Source of the DNA: Amycolatopsis deserti
Lineage (GTDB): Bacteria > Actinomycetota > Actinomycetes > Mycobacteriales > Pseudonocardiaceae
Reading direction: 5' to 3'
Assembly: GCF_014653945.1 (NCBI RefSeq)
Contig: NZ_BNAU01000004.1
Coordinates: 558,001-622,000 of the forward strand
DNA length: 64,000 nucleotides
Shown: in pieces, positions 28,893-37,188 of the stretch
Layout of the letters: each line of letters begins with the position of its first letter
How positions within the stretch are numbered: position 1 is the first letter of the stretch
The notes under the pieces: model-generated
Told to the model about the DNA's origin: nothing
The model's database searches: none
The model's input: only the letters and a program-made list of their open reading frames with translations
Translations under genes and position numbers: made by a program

Positions 28893-31049
28893 TCAGTCGA
28901 TCGGCTGGGCGCCCAGGTGCTCGGCCAGCAGGCGGCGCGCCAGTTCCTCCGGGTCGTTCTGCGGGGCGGGCGCGCTGTCCGGCACGGGGCCGCCCGCCTC
29001 GGCCATCATGGCTTCCTCGTCCTCCGGCTCGGGCGGGAGGGGGATGTCGTCGGCGGGCTCCGGCGGTGGCTTCGGCGCCCGCGCGGGCGGCTCGGCCGGG
29101 GGCGCGGCCTGCGGGGCCGGGGTCGGGCGCTGGAAGGTCCGCTGCTGCGGGGCCTCGCGCTGGGGCGGGTTCGGGCGCGGGCCCGGGCCGTCGCGGCGGG
29201 CCGAACCGCCGCCTCCGCCGCCGCCGTGCACGCACCGCACCTGCCACGTGCCGCCGAGCACCTCGTGCAGCGCGCCGGCGATGAAGTCCGCGTTGCGCGG
29301 CTCCGACAACCGCCGTGCGAGGGGCTCCGCGCTGTGCGCCAGCACGACCAGCGAGCCCTCCACGCTCTGCACCGTGGCGTTGATCATCATCGCCTCGGTG
29401 CTGCGGCTCGTCTTGCGGATGGCGGCCAGCAGATCCGGCCACACCCGCCGGATCGCGGCCGCGTCGATCCCACCGGGCGCCGGCTCCGCGGCCGCCGGCT
29501 CGGTCGGGCGACGCACCGGCGCCTCCGGCGCGGCCGCCTCGGCCGCGGGGCGAGCAGCTCCTTCGCCCGCGGGCGAACCAGCCCCCGGGCGCGCAGCTCC
29601 CTCCGCCGCCGACCACCCAGCGGCCTCGCCTGCCGGGCGCGCAGCTTCCCCCGCTGGGGCCGGGCGGGAAGGCGGCTCGCCTGGGCGTGCGGCTTCCTCC
29701 GCCGCGGCACTCCGCTCCGGCGCGGCGGTCGGTTCCGTGGCCCGGCGGACCGGAGCTTCCGGCGCCGGACGCGCAGCGGCCTCGGCAGCCGGGCGAGACG
29801 GCGCGGCCGCACGCTGCGAAGGCCGCTGGAACCGTTCGGGAGCAGCCGCCACCTGCCCGTCGGCGGCAGGCAGACTGCCCCCACCGCTGACCGTGACCCG
29901 CCGCTCCAGGCGCTCCAGCCGCTGCAGCACCGCCGCTTCGCTCTCCGACGCCGACGGCAGCAGCATCCGCGCGCACAGCAACTCCAGCAGCAGCCGCGGC
30001 GCCGTGGCCCCGCGCATCTCCAGCAGGCCGTTGTGCACGATCTCCGCGTACCGGGTCAGCGTTGCCAGGCCGGCGCGCTCGGCCTGCGCCGTCATGCGGT
30101 CCAGCTCGTCCGCGGGCGCCGACACCAGGTTGCGCGCCGCCGCGTCCGGGACCGACCGCAGCAGCACCAGGTCGCGCAGCCGGTCGAGCAGGTCGCTCGC
30201 GAAGCGGCGCGGCTCGTGGCCGGCCTCGACCAGCCGGTCGACCGTGCCGAACACGGCGGCCGAATCGTCCGCGGCCAGGCCGTCGATCATGTCGTCGATC
30301 AGGGCCGAGTCGGTGACGCCGAGCAGCGAAATCGCCCGGTCGTAGGTCACGCCGTCCGGGCCCGCGCCGGCCAGCAGCTGGTCCAGCACCGACTGCGTGT
30401 CGCGCGCCGAACCGCCGCCCGCGCGGATCACCAGCGGGTACACCGCCGGGTCGACGTGGATGCCCTCGGCCGCGACGTTGCGCTCCAGCAGGTCCCGCAT
30501 CGCGCTGGGCGGGATCAGCCGGAACGGGTAGTGGTGGGTCCGCGACCGGATGGTGGGCAGCACCTTGTCCGGCTCGGTGGTGGCGAAGATGAAGATCAGG
30601 TGTTCCGGCGGCTCTTCGACGATCTTCAGCAGGGCGTTGAAGCCCTGCGTGGTGACCATGTGCGCCTCGTCGATGATGAACACCCGGTAGCGCGACTCGG
30701 CCGGCGCGTAGAAGGCGCGGTCGCGCAGCTCGCGGGCGTCGTCGACACCGCCGTGGCTGGCCGCGTCGAGTTCGGTGACGTCGATGCTGCCGGGGCCCTC
30801 GGGCGCCAGCGCGCGGCACGAGTCGCACTTGCCGCACGGGTCCGGGGTCGGGCCTTCGACGCAGTTCAGCGAGCGGGCCATGATGCGCGCGCTGGAGGTC
30901 TTGCCGCAGCCGCGCGGCCCGGAGAACAGGTACGCGTGGTTGATGCGGCCCGCGGTGAGGGCGGCGCGCAGCGGTTCGGTGACGTGCTCCTGCCCGACGA
31001 CCTCGGCGAAGGTCGCCGGACGGTACTTGCGGTAGAGAGCCAGAGCCAC
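28893..31049 (-). CDS. dnaX: DNA polymerase III subunits gamma/tau
   Basis: 718 residues. The clamp-loader AAA+ domain has Walker A SGPRGCGKTS, the zinc module CVEGPTPDPCGKCDSC, and Walker B VFIIDEAH, followed by domain III. From about residue 400 a long Ala/Pro/Glu-rich linker includes an internal imperfect duplication (PEAPVRRATEPTAAPE and PEAPVRRPTEPAAAEP), and a conserved tau C-terminal domain follows. Start GTG/ATG at 31049 gives MALALYRKYRPATF, the universal opening. Adjacent to the SRP RNA gene, as in most actinobacteria. Confidence 0.96.
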   Translation of the reverse strand: MALALYRKYRPATFAEVVGQEHVTEPLRAALTAGRINHAYLFSGPRGCGKTSSARIMARSLNCVEGPTPDPCGKCDSCRALAPEGPGSIDVTELDAASHGGVDDARELRDRAFYAPAESRYRVFIIDEAHMVTTQGFNALLKIVEEPPEHLIFIFATTEPDKVLPTIRSRTHHYPFRLIPPSAMRDLLERNVAAEGIHVDPAVYPLVIRAGGGSARDTQSVLDQLLAGAGPDGVTYDRAISLLGVTDSALIDDMIDGLAADDSAAVFGTVDRLVEAGHEPRRFASDLLDRLRDLVLLRSVPDAAARNLVSAPADELDRMTAQAERAGLATLTRYAEIVHNGLLEMRGATAPRLLLELLCARMLLPSASESEAAVLQRLERLERRVTVSGGGSLPAADGQVAAAPERFQRPSQRAAAPSRPAAEAAARPAPEAPVRRATEPTAAPERSAAAEEAARPGEPPSRPAPAGEAARPAGEAAGWSAAEGAARPGAGSPAGEGAARPAAEAAAPEAPVRRPTEPAAAEPAPGGIDAAAIRRVWPDLLAAIRKTSRSTEAMMINATVQSVEGSLVVLAHSAEPLARRLSEPRNADFIAGALHEVLGGTWQVRCVHGGGGGGGSARRDGPGPRPNPPQREAPQQRTFQRPTPAPQAAPPAEPPARAPKPPPEPADDIPLPPEPEDEEAMMAEAGGPVPDSAPAPQNDPEELARRLLAEHLGAQPID

Positions 31050-31099
31050 GACGCGAGAGTACCGGCACCCACCGACAAGCTCGGACTAGCCTGCTGGGC

Positions 31100-31389
31100 G
31101 TGACCCGGCGCTTCTACGACCGGCTGGCCGCGGACTACCACCGCATCTACGCGGACTGGCCCGCGAGCGTCCGCCGCCAGGGTGAAGCGCTGCACCGCCT
31201 GCTCGGTGGAGACCCGCGGCGGGCGCTGGACTGCGCGTGCGGCATCGGCACGCAGGCACTCGGCCTGGCCACGCTCGGCCACACCGTGAGCTGCGGGATC
31301 TCGCCGAAGAGGCGGGCTTCTCCGAAGCGGTGTGGCGAGAGCCGACGGACACCGGCTTCTTCCAGCCGATCCTCACGGCCAAAACCTGA
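31100..31389 (+). pseudogene. SAM methyltransferase with internal deletion
   Basis: The first 63 codons read as a class I methyltransferase N-terminus (TRRFYDRLAADYHRIYADWP; motif I LDCACGIGTQALGLA) up to GHTV. The next bases continue, in another frame, as ELRDLAEEAGFSEAVWREP then TDTGFFQPILTAKT and stop at 31389, which matches the C-terminal end of the same family. The middle of the gene (several hundred bases) is therefore missing and the frame is broken. The remains lie divergently next to dnaX. Confidence 0.75.
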
Positions 31390-31486
31390 GCTGGTCCACG
31401 CCACACGCGCCCAGCGCCCGCCAAGGCGAGGAGCTCGCACCGTGGGGGGTCCGGGGGGTCGCCCCCCGAAAAACACAGCGGACGAA

Positions 31487-31526
31487 GTCCCCTTCGTGCA
31501 AGGGCGGGGCCCTTGACGAAGGGGAC
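31487..31526 (-). terminator. Hairpin after the SRP RNA
   Basis: On the minus strand GTCCCCTTCGT pairs with ACGAAGGGGAC (outer 11 bp), and CAAGGG with CCCTTG inside. TTTTT appears 13 nt further on. Its outer arm includes the last 4 nt of the predicted RNA, so terminator and closing stem may compete during transcription or processing. Confidence 0.6.
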
Positions 31527-31606
31527 CCCCGCACCCGTCAGAGCCTGCTTATCCTTGCTGCCTTCCGGCCCTGGGGAGGTTCACAGGATGGACGCCGCGG
31601 GGGTCC
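31523..31606 (-). ncRNA. ffs: Signal recognition particle RNA, small bacterial type
   Basis: On the minus strand the core GGGCCGGAAGGCAGCAAGG is the conserved SRP domain IV tip and internal loop (GGAAG tetraloop, AGCAAG asymmetric side). The ends GGACCCCCGC and GCGGGGGTCC pair to close the rod. About 84 nt. Scaffold for Ffh in co-translational membrane targeting. Located between dnaX and glycosyltransferase genes, its common position in actinobacteria. Exact ends are uncertain by a few bases. Confidence 0.92.
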
Positions 31607-31619
31607 ACCGTCAGTGTAC

Positions 31620-33464
31620 TCAAGCCGCGCCGGCACCTGACGTCAGGTCGTAGACCGTCGTGCCGCCCACCGTCTGAGCTGTGAAGTTCTCGGCCACCCA
31701 CGTCGCGATCTCGCCGGAGCCGCCGCGCTCCATGCCGCCCTCGACGTAGTACGTGATCTGCCCGTCGGCGACGTACTGCTTGAACTCCTCCAGCGTCGGC
31801 GCGGGGTCGCCGCCGTTGAACCCGCCGATCGCGATCACCGCGGTGTCCGAGTTCAGCGCCAGCCCGGCCGCGGACTGCGAACCGTTCGTCGCCGCGGACC
31901 ACTTCGTCGTGGTCTGCTTGAGCAGCGCGATCAGCTCGCTCGACTCCGTGCCGGCCCGGTCGCCGAAGCCGCCCATCGAGTTGCCGGACGGCCCGGACGT
32001 CGGGATCGACCCGGTGTGCCCCTGGCTCGCGGTCTCCACGGCGTACGCCCCCGGCCCGAGCAGCCCGGCGCAGACCCCCACCACCGCGAGCACGACACCG
32101 GCCCGCCGGAGCCGGTCGAGCCCGAACAGCAGCCCGGCGACCACCAGCGCGGTCAGCACCAGCAGCACCCACCGCAGCCACGGCTGCCAAGACGGCGTCC
32201 GGTCGAGCAGGATGAAGTCCCACACCCCGGTCGCCGCGAGCATCAGCGCCAGCACGATCCGCGCGGCGAAGTTGTGCCGCCCCCGCCACAGCTCGACCGC
32301 GCCGATGCCGGCCAGCCCGGCGATCCCCGGCGCCAGCGCCACCGTGTAGTACGAGTGGATCGTGCCGCTCATGAAGCTGAACACCAGCGCGGTGACGACC
32401 GTCCACCCGCCCCAGAGCAACAGCGCGGCCCGCGTGCGGTCCAGCCGCGGCGCGAACCGGGTGAACCACAGCCCGGCGACCAGCGCGATCAGCGCGGCGG
32501 GCAGCAGCCACGAGATCTCCAGCCCGAACGCCGACCCGAACATGCGCAGCAGCCCGGTCTCGCCGCCGAACATGGTGTTGCCGCCCATGCCGCCACCGCC
32601 GTTGCCGTCGCCGCCGAAGATCCGGCCCAGCCCGTTGTAGCCGAAGGCCAGCTCCAGCGGCGTGTTGTCGGTGGACCCGCCGATGTAGGGCCGGGACTCG
32701 GTGGGCCACAACGCGACCGCCACGATCCACCAGCCCGCCGCGACCACGACCGCGACACCGGCCCCGGCGAGCTGCAGCAGCCGCTTGCCCAGCCCGGCCG
32801 GCGCCGCGACCAGGTACACCAGCGCGAACGCGGGCAGCACCAGGAACGCCTGCAGCATCTTGGTGAGGAACCCGAACCCGAGCGCGGCGCCGGCGAGCAG
32901 CAGCCAGCCGGTGCTCGCCCGGTCGAGCGCGCGCACCGTGCAGTACGCGCCGGCCACCATCAGCAGCACCAGCAGCGCGTCCGGGTTGTTGAACTTGAAC
33001 ATCAGCGCCGCGACCGGGGTCAGCGCGAGCGCGGAACCGGCGAGCAGCCCGGCCAGCGGCCCCGAGGTGCGCCGCACGGCCGCGTACAGCAGGGCCACCG
33101 AAGCCACGCCGCACAGCGCGTTGGGCAGCAGCATGCTGAAGCTGGAGAACCCGAACAGTCGTCCGGACAACGCCATCAGCCACAGCGACGCGGGCGGTTT
33201 GTCGACCGTGATCACGTTGCCCGGGTCCAGCGATCCGAAGAACATGGCCTCCCAGTTCTTCGTGCCGGCCTGCACGGCCATCGCGTAGAAGTCGTTGGCG
33301 TATCCGGACGCGCTCAGGTTCCACAGGTACAGCCCGGCGGTCGCGACCAGCAGGACGGCGACCGAGGGCCGCACCCACGGGGGCCGGCCGGCTGTCCGCG
33401 TACGCGCCGCGGCGGGGACCGGCCCGAGGCGGGCCGGGTCGGAGGAAACAGCCGCAGTCGACAT
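31620..33464 (-). CDS. GT39-type membrane glycosyltransferase
   Basis: 614 residues with about 12 transmembrane helices in the ArnT/PMT-like fold. The first outer loop contains SGYANDFYAMAVQAGTKNW and LDPGNVITVDKPPASLW, with the Asp residues of this family. A Gly-rich outer loop (GGDGNGGGGMGGN) and a soluble C-terminal domain of about 130 residues follow. It should transfer a sugar from polyprenol phosphate to an extracytoplasmic acceptor. Directly downstream (15 bp) of the GT2-GtrA fusion that would supply and flip the donor. Confidence 0.87.
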   Translation of the reverse strand: MSTAAVSSDPARLGPVPAAARTRTAGRPPWVRPSVAVLLVATAGLYLWNLSASGYANDFYAMAVQAGTKNWEAMFFGSLDPGNVITVDKPPASLWLMALSGRLFGFSSFSMLLPNALCGVASVALLYAAVRRTSGPLAGLLAGSALALTPVAALMFKFNNPDALLVLLMVAGAYCTVRALDRASTGWLLLAGAALGFGFLTKMLQAFLVLPAFALVYLVAAPAGLGKRLLQLAGAGVAVVVAAGWWIVAVALWPTESRPYIGGSTDNTPLELAFGYNGLGRIFGGDGNGGGGMGGNTMFGGETGLLRMFGSAFGLEISWLLPAALIALVAGLWFTRFAPRLDRTRAALLLWGGWTVVTALVFSFMSGTIHSYYTVALAPGIAGLAGIGAVELWRGRHNFAARIVLALMLAATGVWDFILLDRTPSWQPWLRWVLLVLTALVVAGLLFGLDRLRRAGVVLAVVGVCAGLLGPGAYAVETASQGHTGSIPTSGPSGNSMGGFGDRAGTESSELIALLKQTTTKWSAATNGSQSAAGLALNSDTAVIAIGGFNGGDPAPTLEEFKQYVADGQITYYVEGGMERGGSGEIATWVAENFTAQTVGGTTVYDLTSGAGAA

Positions 33465-33479
33465 GTCGAGTCGGTTCTC

Positions 33480-34715
33480 CTATCGGTTCTTTCGGAAGAC
33501 CCAGTTGCGGAACAGCAGGAACCGCAGGACGGTCGCGGCCAGGTTGGCCAGGACGAGCACCGCCAGCTCGGCGAACCGCCCGGGTTCGCCGCCGGCGTGC
33601 AGCAGCGCCAGCGATCCGCTGGTCAGCGCCAGCCCGAGGCCGAACACGATCAGGCCTTCGAACTGGTGCCGCCCGGCGCCCTTCGACCCGCGGACGCCGA
33701 AGGTGAACCGCCGGTTGGCCGCGGTGTTGGCGACCGCGGTGACCAGCAGCGCGATCAGGTTCGCCGCCTGCGCGCCGATCCCGGTGCGCAGCAGGACGTA
33801 GAGCACCAGGTAGGCCAGCGTGCTGCCGACGCCGATCGCGGCGAACCGGACGAGCTGCCTGGCCAGTTTCGGCGGGACGCCGGGTTCGGTGACGGCGATC
33901 GGGTGCCTCCCCAGCTGGGCGCGGATCTGGCTGACGGGCAGGGTGCCGCGCGCGAAGCCGCGGATCATCCGGGCGACGCCCTTGAGGTCCGCGGTGGCGG
34001 TGGCGACGATGTCCACCGACGAGTCCGGGTCGTCGACCCAGTCCACCGGCACCTCGTGGATCCGCAGGCCGGAGCGCTGCGCGAGGACGAGCAGCTCGGT
34101 GTCGAAGAACCAGCCGGTGTCCTCGACGAGCGGCAGCAGCCGGCGCGCGACGTCGGCGCGGATGGCCTTGAACCCGCACTGCGCGTCGCTGAACCGCGCG
34201 GCCAGCGCGCCGCGCAGGATCAGGTTGTAGCAACGCGAGATGAACTCGCGCTTCGGTCCGCGCACGACCCGGGCGCCGCGGGCCAGCCGGGAGCCGATCG
34301 CCAGGTCGGAGTGCCCGGAGATCAGTGGCGCGACCAGCGGGAAGAGCGCGGCCAGGTCGGTGGACAGGTCGACGTCCATGTAGGCCAGCACGTGGGCGTC
34401 GGAGGCGGACCAGACGGCGTTGAGCGCGCGGCCGCGGCCCTTCTGGTCCAGGTGCCGCACCTCGACCCCGGGCAACTCGGCGGCGAGTGCCCGCGCGATG
34501 TCCAGCGTCGAGTCCGTGCTCGCGTTGTCGGCGACGGTGATGCGGAACGGGTAGGGCAGCGCGTCGGACAGGTACGCGTGCAGGCGGCGCACGCAGGGCG
34601 CGAGGTCGGTCTCCTCGTTGTACACGGGGACGACGACGTCGAGGACCGGGGACGTGCTCCGTTGCGGTGGGTCGGCCGGCCGAGGTGCGGGAGAGGCGTC
34701 GGCGGAGGTCGTCAT
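33480..34715 (-). CDS. Polyprenol-phosphate glycosyltransferase fused to GtrA flippase-like domain
   Basis: 411 residues. The GT2 domain (DVVVPVYNEETDLAPCVRRL; AYMDVDLSTDLAAL as DxD region) should load a sugar onto polyprenol phosphate at the inner face. From about residue 285 a four-helix GtrA domain (LVRFAAIGVGSTLAYLVLYV) likely flips the product. The ATG at 34715 is preferred to an upstream frame start at 34751. Fusion of the two functions plus the next GT39 gene makes a complete surface glycosylation pathway. A PhoP-like box lies 45 bp upstream. Confidence 0.9.
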   Translation of the reverse strand: MTTSADASPAPRPADPPQRSTSPVLDVVVPVYNEETDLAPCVRRLHAYLSDALPYPFRITVADNASTDSTLDIARALAAELPGVEVRHLDQKGRGRALNAVWSASDAHVLAYMDVDLSTDLAALFPLVAPLISGHSDLAIGSRLARGARVVRGPKREFISRCYNLILRGALAARFSDAQCGFKAIRADVARRLLPLVEDTGWFFDTELLVLAQRSGLRIHEVPVDWVDDPDSSVDIVATATADLKGVARMIRGFARGTLPVSQIRAQLGRHPIAVTEPGVPPKLARQLVRFAAIGVGSTLAYLVLYVLLRTGIGAQAANLIALLVTAVANTAANRRFTFGVRGSKGAGRHQFEGLIVFGLGLALTSGSLALLHAGGEPGRFAELAVLVLANLAATVLRFLLFRNWVFRKNR

Positions 34716-34759
34716 GACACCGACGGTGACCCGCCGCGTTGTGGCGATCATGTGCCCGA

Positions 34760-34777
34760 GCTGTGCGCAGCCTGTGA
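34760..34777 (-). promoter_or_regulatory. PhoP-like box before the glycosyltransferase pair
   Basis: Read on the minus strand: TCACAGG, CTGC, GCACAGC. Two heptamers 11 bp apart in the 78-bp gap between the histidine-kinase stop and the glycosyltransferase start, matching the boxes found upstream of the response-regulator gene. Confidence 0.6.
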
Positions 34778-34793
34778 GCGGCTCCCGGCCGCG

Positions 34794-36284
34794 TTACCTG
34801 GGAAAACGCACCGTGAATTCGGTGTGACCCGGCCTGCTTTCGACGCCGGCGCGGCCGCGGTGGGCGGCGACGACGGCGGCCACGATCGCCAGCCCGAGAC
34901 CGGTGCTGCCGGCCGCGCGGGAGCGGGAGGTGTCGCCGCGGACGAACCGCTCGAACACCGTCGGCAGGACCTCCGGCGCGATGCCCGGCCCGTTGTCGGT
35001 CACCCGCAACACCACCTCGGTGTCCGCGGTGGACAGCCGGGTGGTGACCACGGTGCCCGGCGGGGTGTGGGTGCGGGCGTTGTTGAGCAGGTTGAGCACG
35101 ACCTGGTGCAGCTGGTCGGCGTCACCGACGACGGTGATCGGCTCGGCGGGCACGTCCAGCTGCCACCGGTGGTCCGGCCCGGCGACGGTGGCGTCGGACA
35201 CCGCGTCGGCCACGATCCGGGAGAAGTCGACCGGCTCGTAGACGCGGTGCCGCCCGGAGTCCAGGCGCGCGAGCAGCAGCAGATCCTCGACCAGGGTGGT
35301 CATCCGGGCCGATTCGGACTCGACGCGGCCCAGCGCGAACGCGATGTCCGGCGGCACCGCGTCACCGCTGCGCCGGGCCAGCTCCGCGTAGCCGCGGATG
35401 GCCGCCAGCGGCGTGCGCAGCTCGTGGCTGGCGTCGGCGACGAACTGCCGCACCCGGCTCTCGCTGGCCTGCCGCGCGGTCAGTGCGGCCCCGACGTGCC
35501 CGAGCATCTGGTTGAACGCGGCCCCGACCTTGCCGACCTCGGTGCGCGTGTCGGTGTCGACCGGTTGAACCCGGATCGACAACGCGACCTCGCCGCGGTC
35601 GAGTTGCAGCTGGGACACCTTGGACGCAGTTTCGGCGAGCCGGTCCAGCGGGCGCATGGTGCGACGGATGGTGATCGCGCCGAGCCCGCCCGCGATGAGC
35701 AGGCCGCCGAGCGCGACCCCGCCGAAGATGAACCCGAGCCGCCACAGCGTGTCGGTCACCTCGGCCAGCGGGAGGCCGGTGATCAGCAGCGCGCCGTCCT
35801 GGGCGCGCACCGACACGACGCGGTAATCGCCGAGGTCACCGAGGTCGACGCTGCGCCGCTTGCCGTCCGCGGGCAGCGCGAGCAGGGTGCGCAGCTGCTC
35901 GGCGGGCACCGGATCGCTGGGGAACGGGTTCCCCGAGCCGCCGCCGCGCAGGATCCCGTCCCGGACGGCGCCGTCCGGGAAGACGGCGACGGCCAGCGTG
36001 CCGATGCCCTGACCCGGGACCCGCAGCGAGTCCGGCGGCGGCTGGTTCGGCGCGCCGTTCCACGCGCCGGGCGGCGGCTGGCGGGTGCCGCGCTCGCTCG
36101 CCGCGACGAGCCGGTCGTCGAGCTGGTGGTAGAGGAAGCTGCGCAGGGCGATCTCGGTGACCAGACCGACGACCAGGCACACGAGCGCGAGCAGCGCGAT
36201 GACCTGCGCGATCAGCTTGCCGCGCAGGGACGAGGGCAGGAGCCGCCGGGGGCGGGCGTGCTCAGCCTGCCGGCTTGAGGACAT
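34794..36284 (-). CDS. Sensor histidine kinase (PhoR-like)
   Basis: 496 residues. TM1 at about 24-47, an extracytoplasmic sensor region of about 115 residues with a Pro-rich part (RQPPPGAWNGAPNQPPPDS), TM2 at about 162-190, HAMP, HisKA with phospho-accepting His in ADASHELRTPLAAI, and HATPase_c with LNNARTHTP, DNGPGIAP and GLGLAI. The start overlaps the response-regulator stop by 23 bp. Signal unknown; relatives sense acid, phosphate or envelope state. Confidence 0.93.
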   Translation of the reverse strand: MSSSRQAEHARPRRLLPSSLRGKLIAQVIALLALVCLVVGLVTEIALRSFLYHQLDDRLVAASERGTRQPPPGAWNGAPNQPPPDSLRVPGQGIGTLAVAVFPDGAVRDGILRGGGSGNPFPSDPVPAEQLRTLLALPADGKRRSVDLGDLGDYRVVSVRAQDGALLITGLPLAEVTDTLWRLGFIFGGVALGGLLIAGGLGAITIRRTMRPLDRLAETASKVSQLQLDRGEVALSIRVQPVDTDTRTEVGKVGAAFNQMLGHVGAALTARQASESRVRQFVADASHELRTPLAAIRGYAELARRSGDAVPPDIAFALGRVESESARMTTLVEDLLLLARLDSGRHRVYEPVDFSRIVADAVSDATVAGPDHRWQLDVPAEPITVVGDADQLHQVVLNLLNNARTHTPPGTVVTTRLSTADTEVVLRVTDNGPGIAPEVLPTVFERFVRGDTSRSRAAGSTGLGLAIVAAVVAAHRGRAGVESRPGHTEFTVRFPR

Positions 36285-37011
36285 ACCCCGCGCCGCGCAT
36301 CGTGTGGATCATCGGCTCCCTGCCGGCGTCGATCTTCTTCCGCAGATAGGAAATGTAGAGCTCGACGATGTTGGCCTGGCCGCCGAAGTCGTAGCTCCAC
36401 ACCCGGTCCAGGATCTGGGCCTTGGACAGCACCCGCTTGGGGTTGCGCATCAGGAAGCGGAGCAGTTCGAACTCGGTGGCGGTCAGCGAAATCGGGTCGC
36501 CGCCGCGGAACACCTCGCGGCTGTCCTCGTCCAGGGTCAGGTCGCCGACCGTCAGGGTCGAGCCCTCGCTGGCGGAGACCACCCGCGAGCGGCGCAGCAG
36601 CGCACGCAGGCGGAGCACGACCTCTTCCAGGCTGAACGGCTTGGTCACGTAGTCGTCGCCGCCCGCGGTCAGGCCGGCGATGCGGTCCTCCACCGCGTCC
36701 CGCGCGGTGAGGAACAGCACCGGCAGGTGCGGTGTCTCGGCGCGCAGCTTGGTCAGCACCTCCAAGCCGCTGAAGTCGGGCAGCATGACGTCGAGCACGA
36801 CCGCGTCCGGGCGGAAATCGCGGGCCACGCGGACCGCCTCGGTGCCGGTGCCGGCGCTGCGGGTTTCCCAGCCCTCCATGCGCAGGGCCATCGACACCAG
36901 CTCGGCCAGGGTCTCCTCGTCGTCGACGACGAGAACCCGCACCGCCGAGCCGTCGGGGTGCTTGAGGTCGGCCTTGCCCGCACCGGCCGTCGCGGCGTTC
37001 ATGCTGGTCAT
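36262..37011 (-). CDS. OmpR-family response regulator (PhoP-like)
   Basis: 249 residues. Receiver domain with VLVVDDEETLAEL, phospho-acceptor Asp in AVVLDVMLPDFSG, LFLTARD and DYVTKPFSLEEV, all close to mycobacterial PhoP/TcrA. C-terminal winged helix (LTATEFELLRFLMRNPKRVL; VELYISYLRKKID). The ATG at 37011 is chosen; an upstream frame start runs across the operator. Heptamer boxes with 11-bp phasing lie 33-61 bp ahead, suggesting self-regulation. Confidence 0.93.
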   Translation of the reverse strand: MTSMNAATAGAGKADLKHPDGSAVRVLVVDDEETLAELVSMALRMEGWETRSAGTGTEAVRVARDFRPDAVVLDVMLPDFSGLEVLTKLRAETPHLPVLFLTARDAVEDRIAGLTAGGDDYVTKPFSLEEVVLRLRALLRRSRVVSASEGSTLTVGDLTLDEDSREVFRGGDPISLTATEFELLRFLMRNPKRVLSKAQILDRVWSYDFGGQANIVELYISYLRKKIDAGREPMIHTMRGAGYVLKPAG

Positions 37012-37043
37012 GGTCTCATCCTGGGCCGCGCCGGTGGGTCCTT

Positions 37044-37072
37044 CCTGTGACCCGCCTGTGCGTTTCCTGTGA
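37044..37072 (-). promoter_or_regulatory. Triple PhoP-like box upstream of the response regulator
   Basis: On the minus strand: TCACAGG at 37066-37072, GCACAGG at 37055-37061, TCACAGG at 37044-37050, each separated by 4 bp (11-bp period). This is the known spacing and near-consensus of mycobacterial PhoP sites. Confidence 0.65.
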
Positions 37073-37083
37073 GCGCTCGCCGT

Positions 37084-37123
37084 GCACAGCGTCCGCCCAT
37101 GCCCCGCACAGCTCGCACACAGC
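37084..37123 (+). promoter_or_regulatory. PhoP-like boxes upstream of the DUF5666 gene
   Basis: GCACAGC at 37084 and 37106 and ACACAGC at 37117: starts at 0, 22 and 33 bp, all multiples of 11. They face the divergent gene at 37189, the opposite direction to the triple box beside them. Confidence 0.55.
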
Positions 37124-37188
37124 CGGACTGCCGAACCTGTGGGGTGGCAGGGGTGGCCCCTGCCGCGACCGACAGCGAAAGGGACACG

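Noticed and set aside
31441-31476. GGGGGG-TCG-CCCCCC followed by AAAAA as a plus-strand terminator
   Set aside because: A plus-strand terminator needs a T-run, not an A-run, and on the minus strand the T-run precedes the stem; only the neighbouring 31487-31526 hairpin is called.
32016-36278. 1420-codon plus-strand open frame across the two-component and glycosyltransferase genes
   Set aside because: It is antisense to four well-supported genes, and its composition (His/Arg/Gln/Pro/Gly-rich, no domain) is that of a GC-rich shadow frame.
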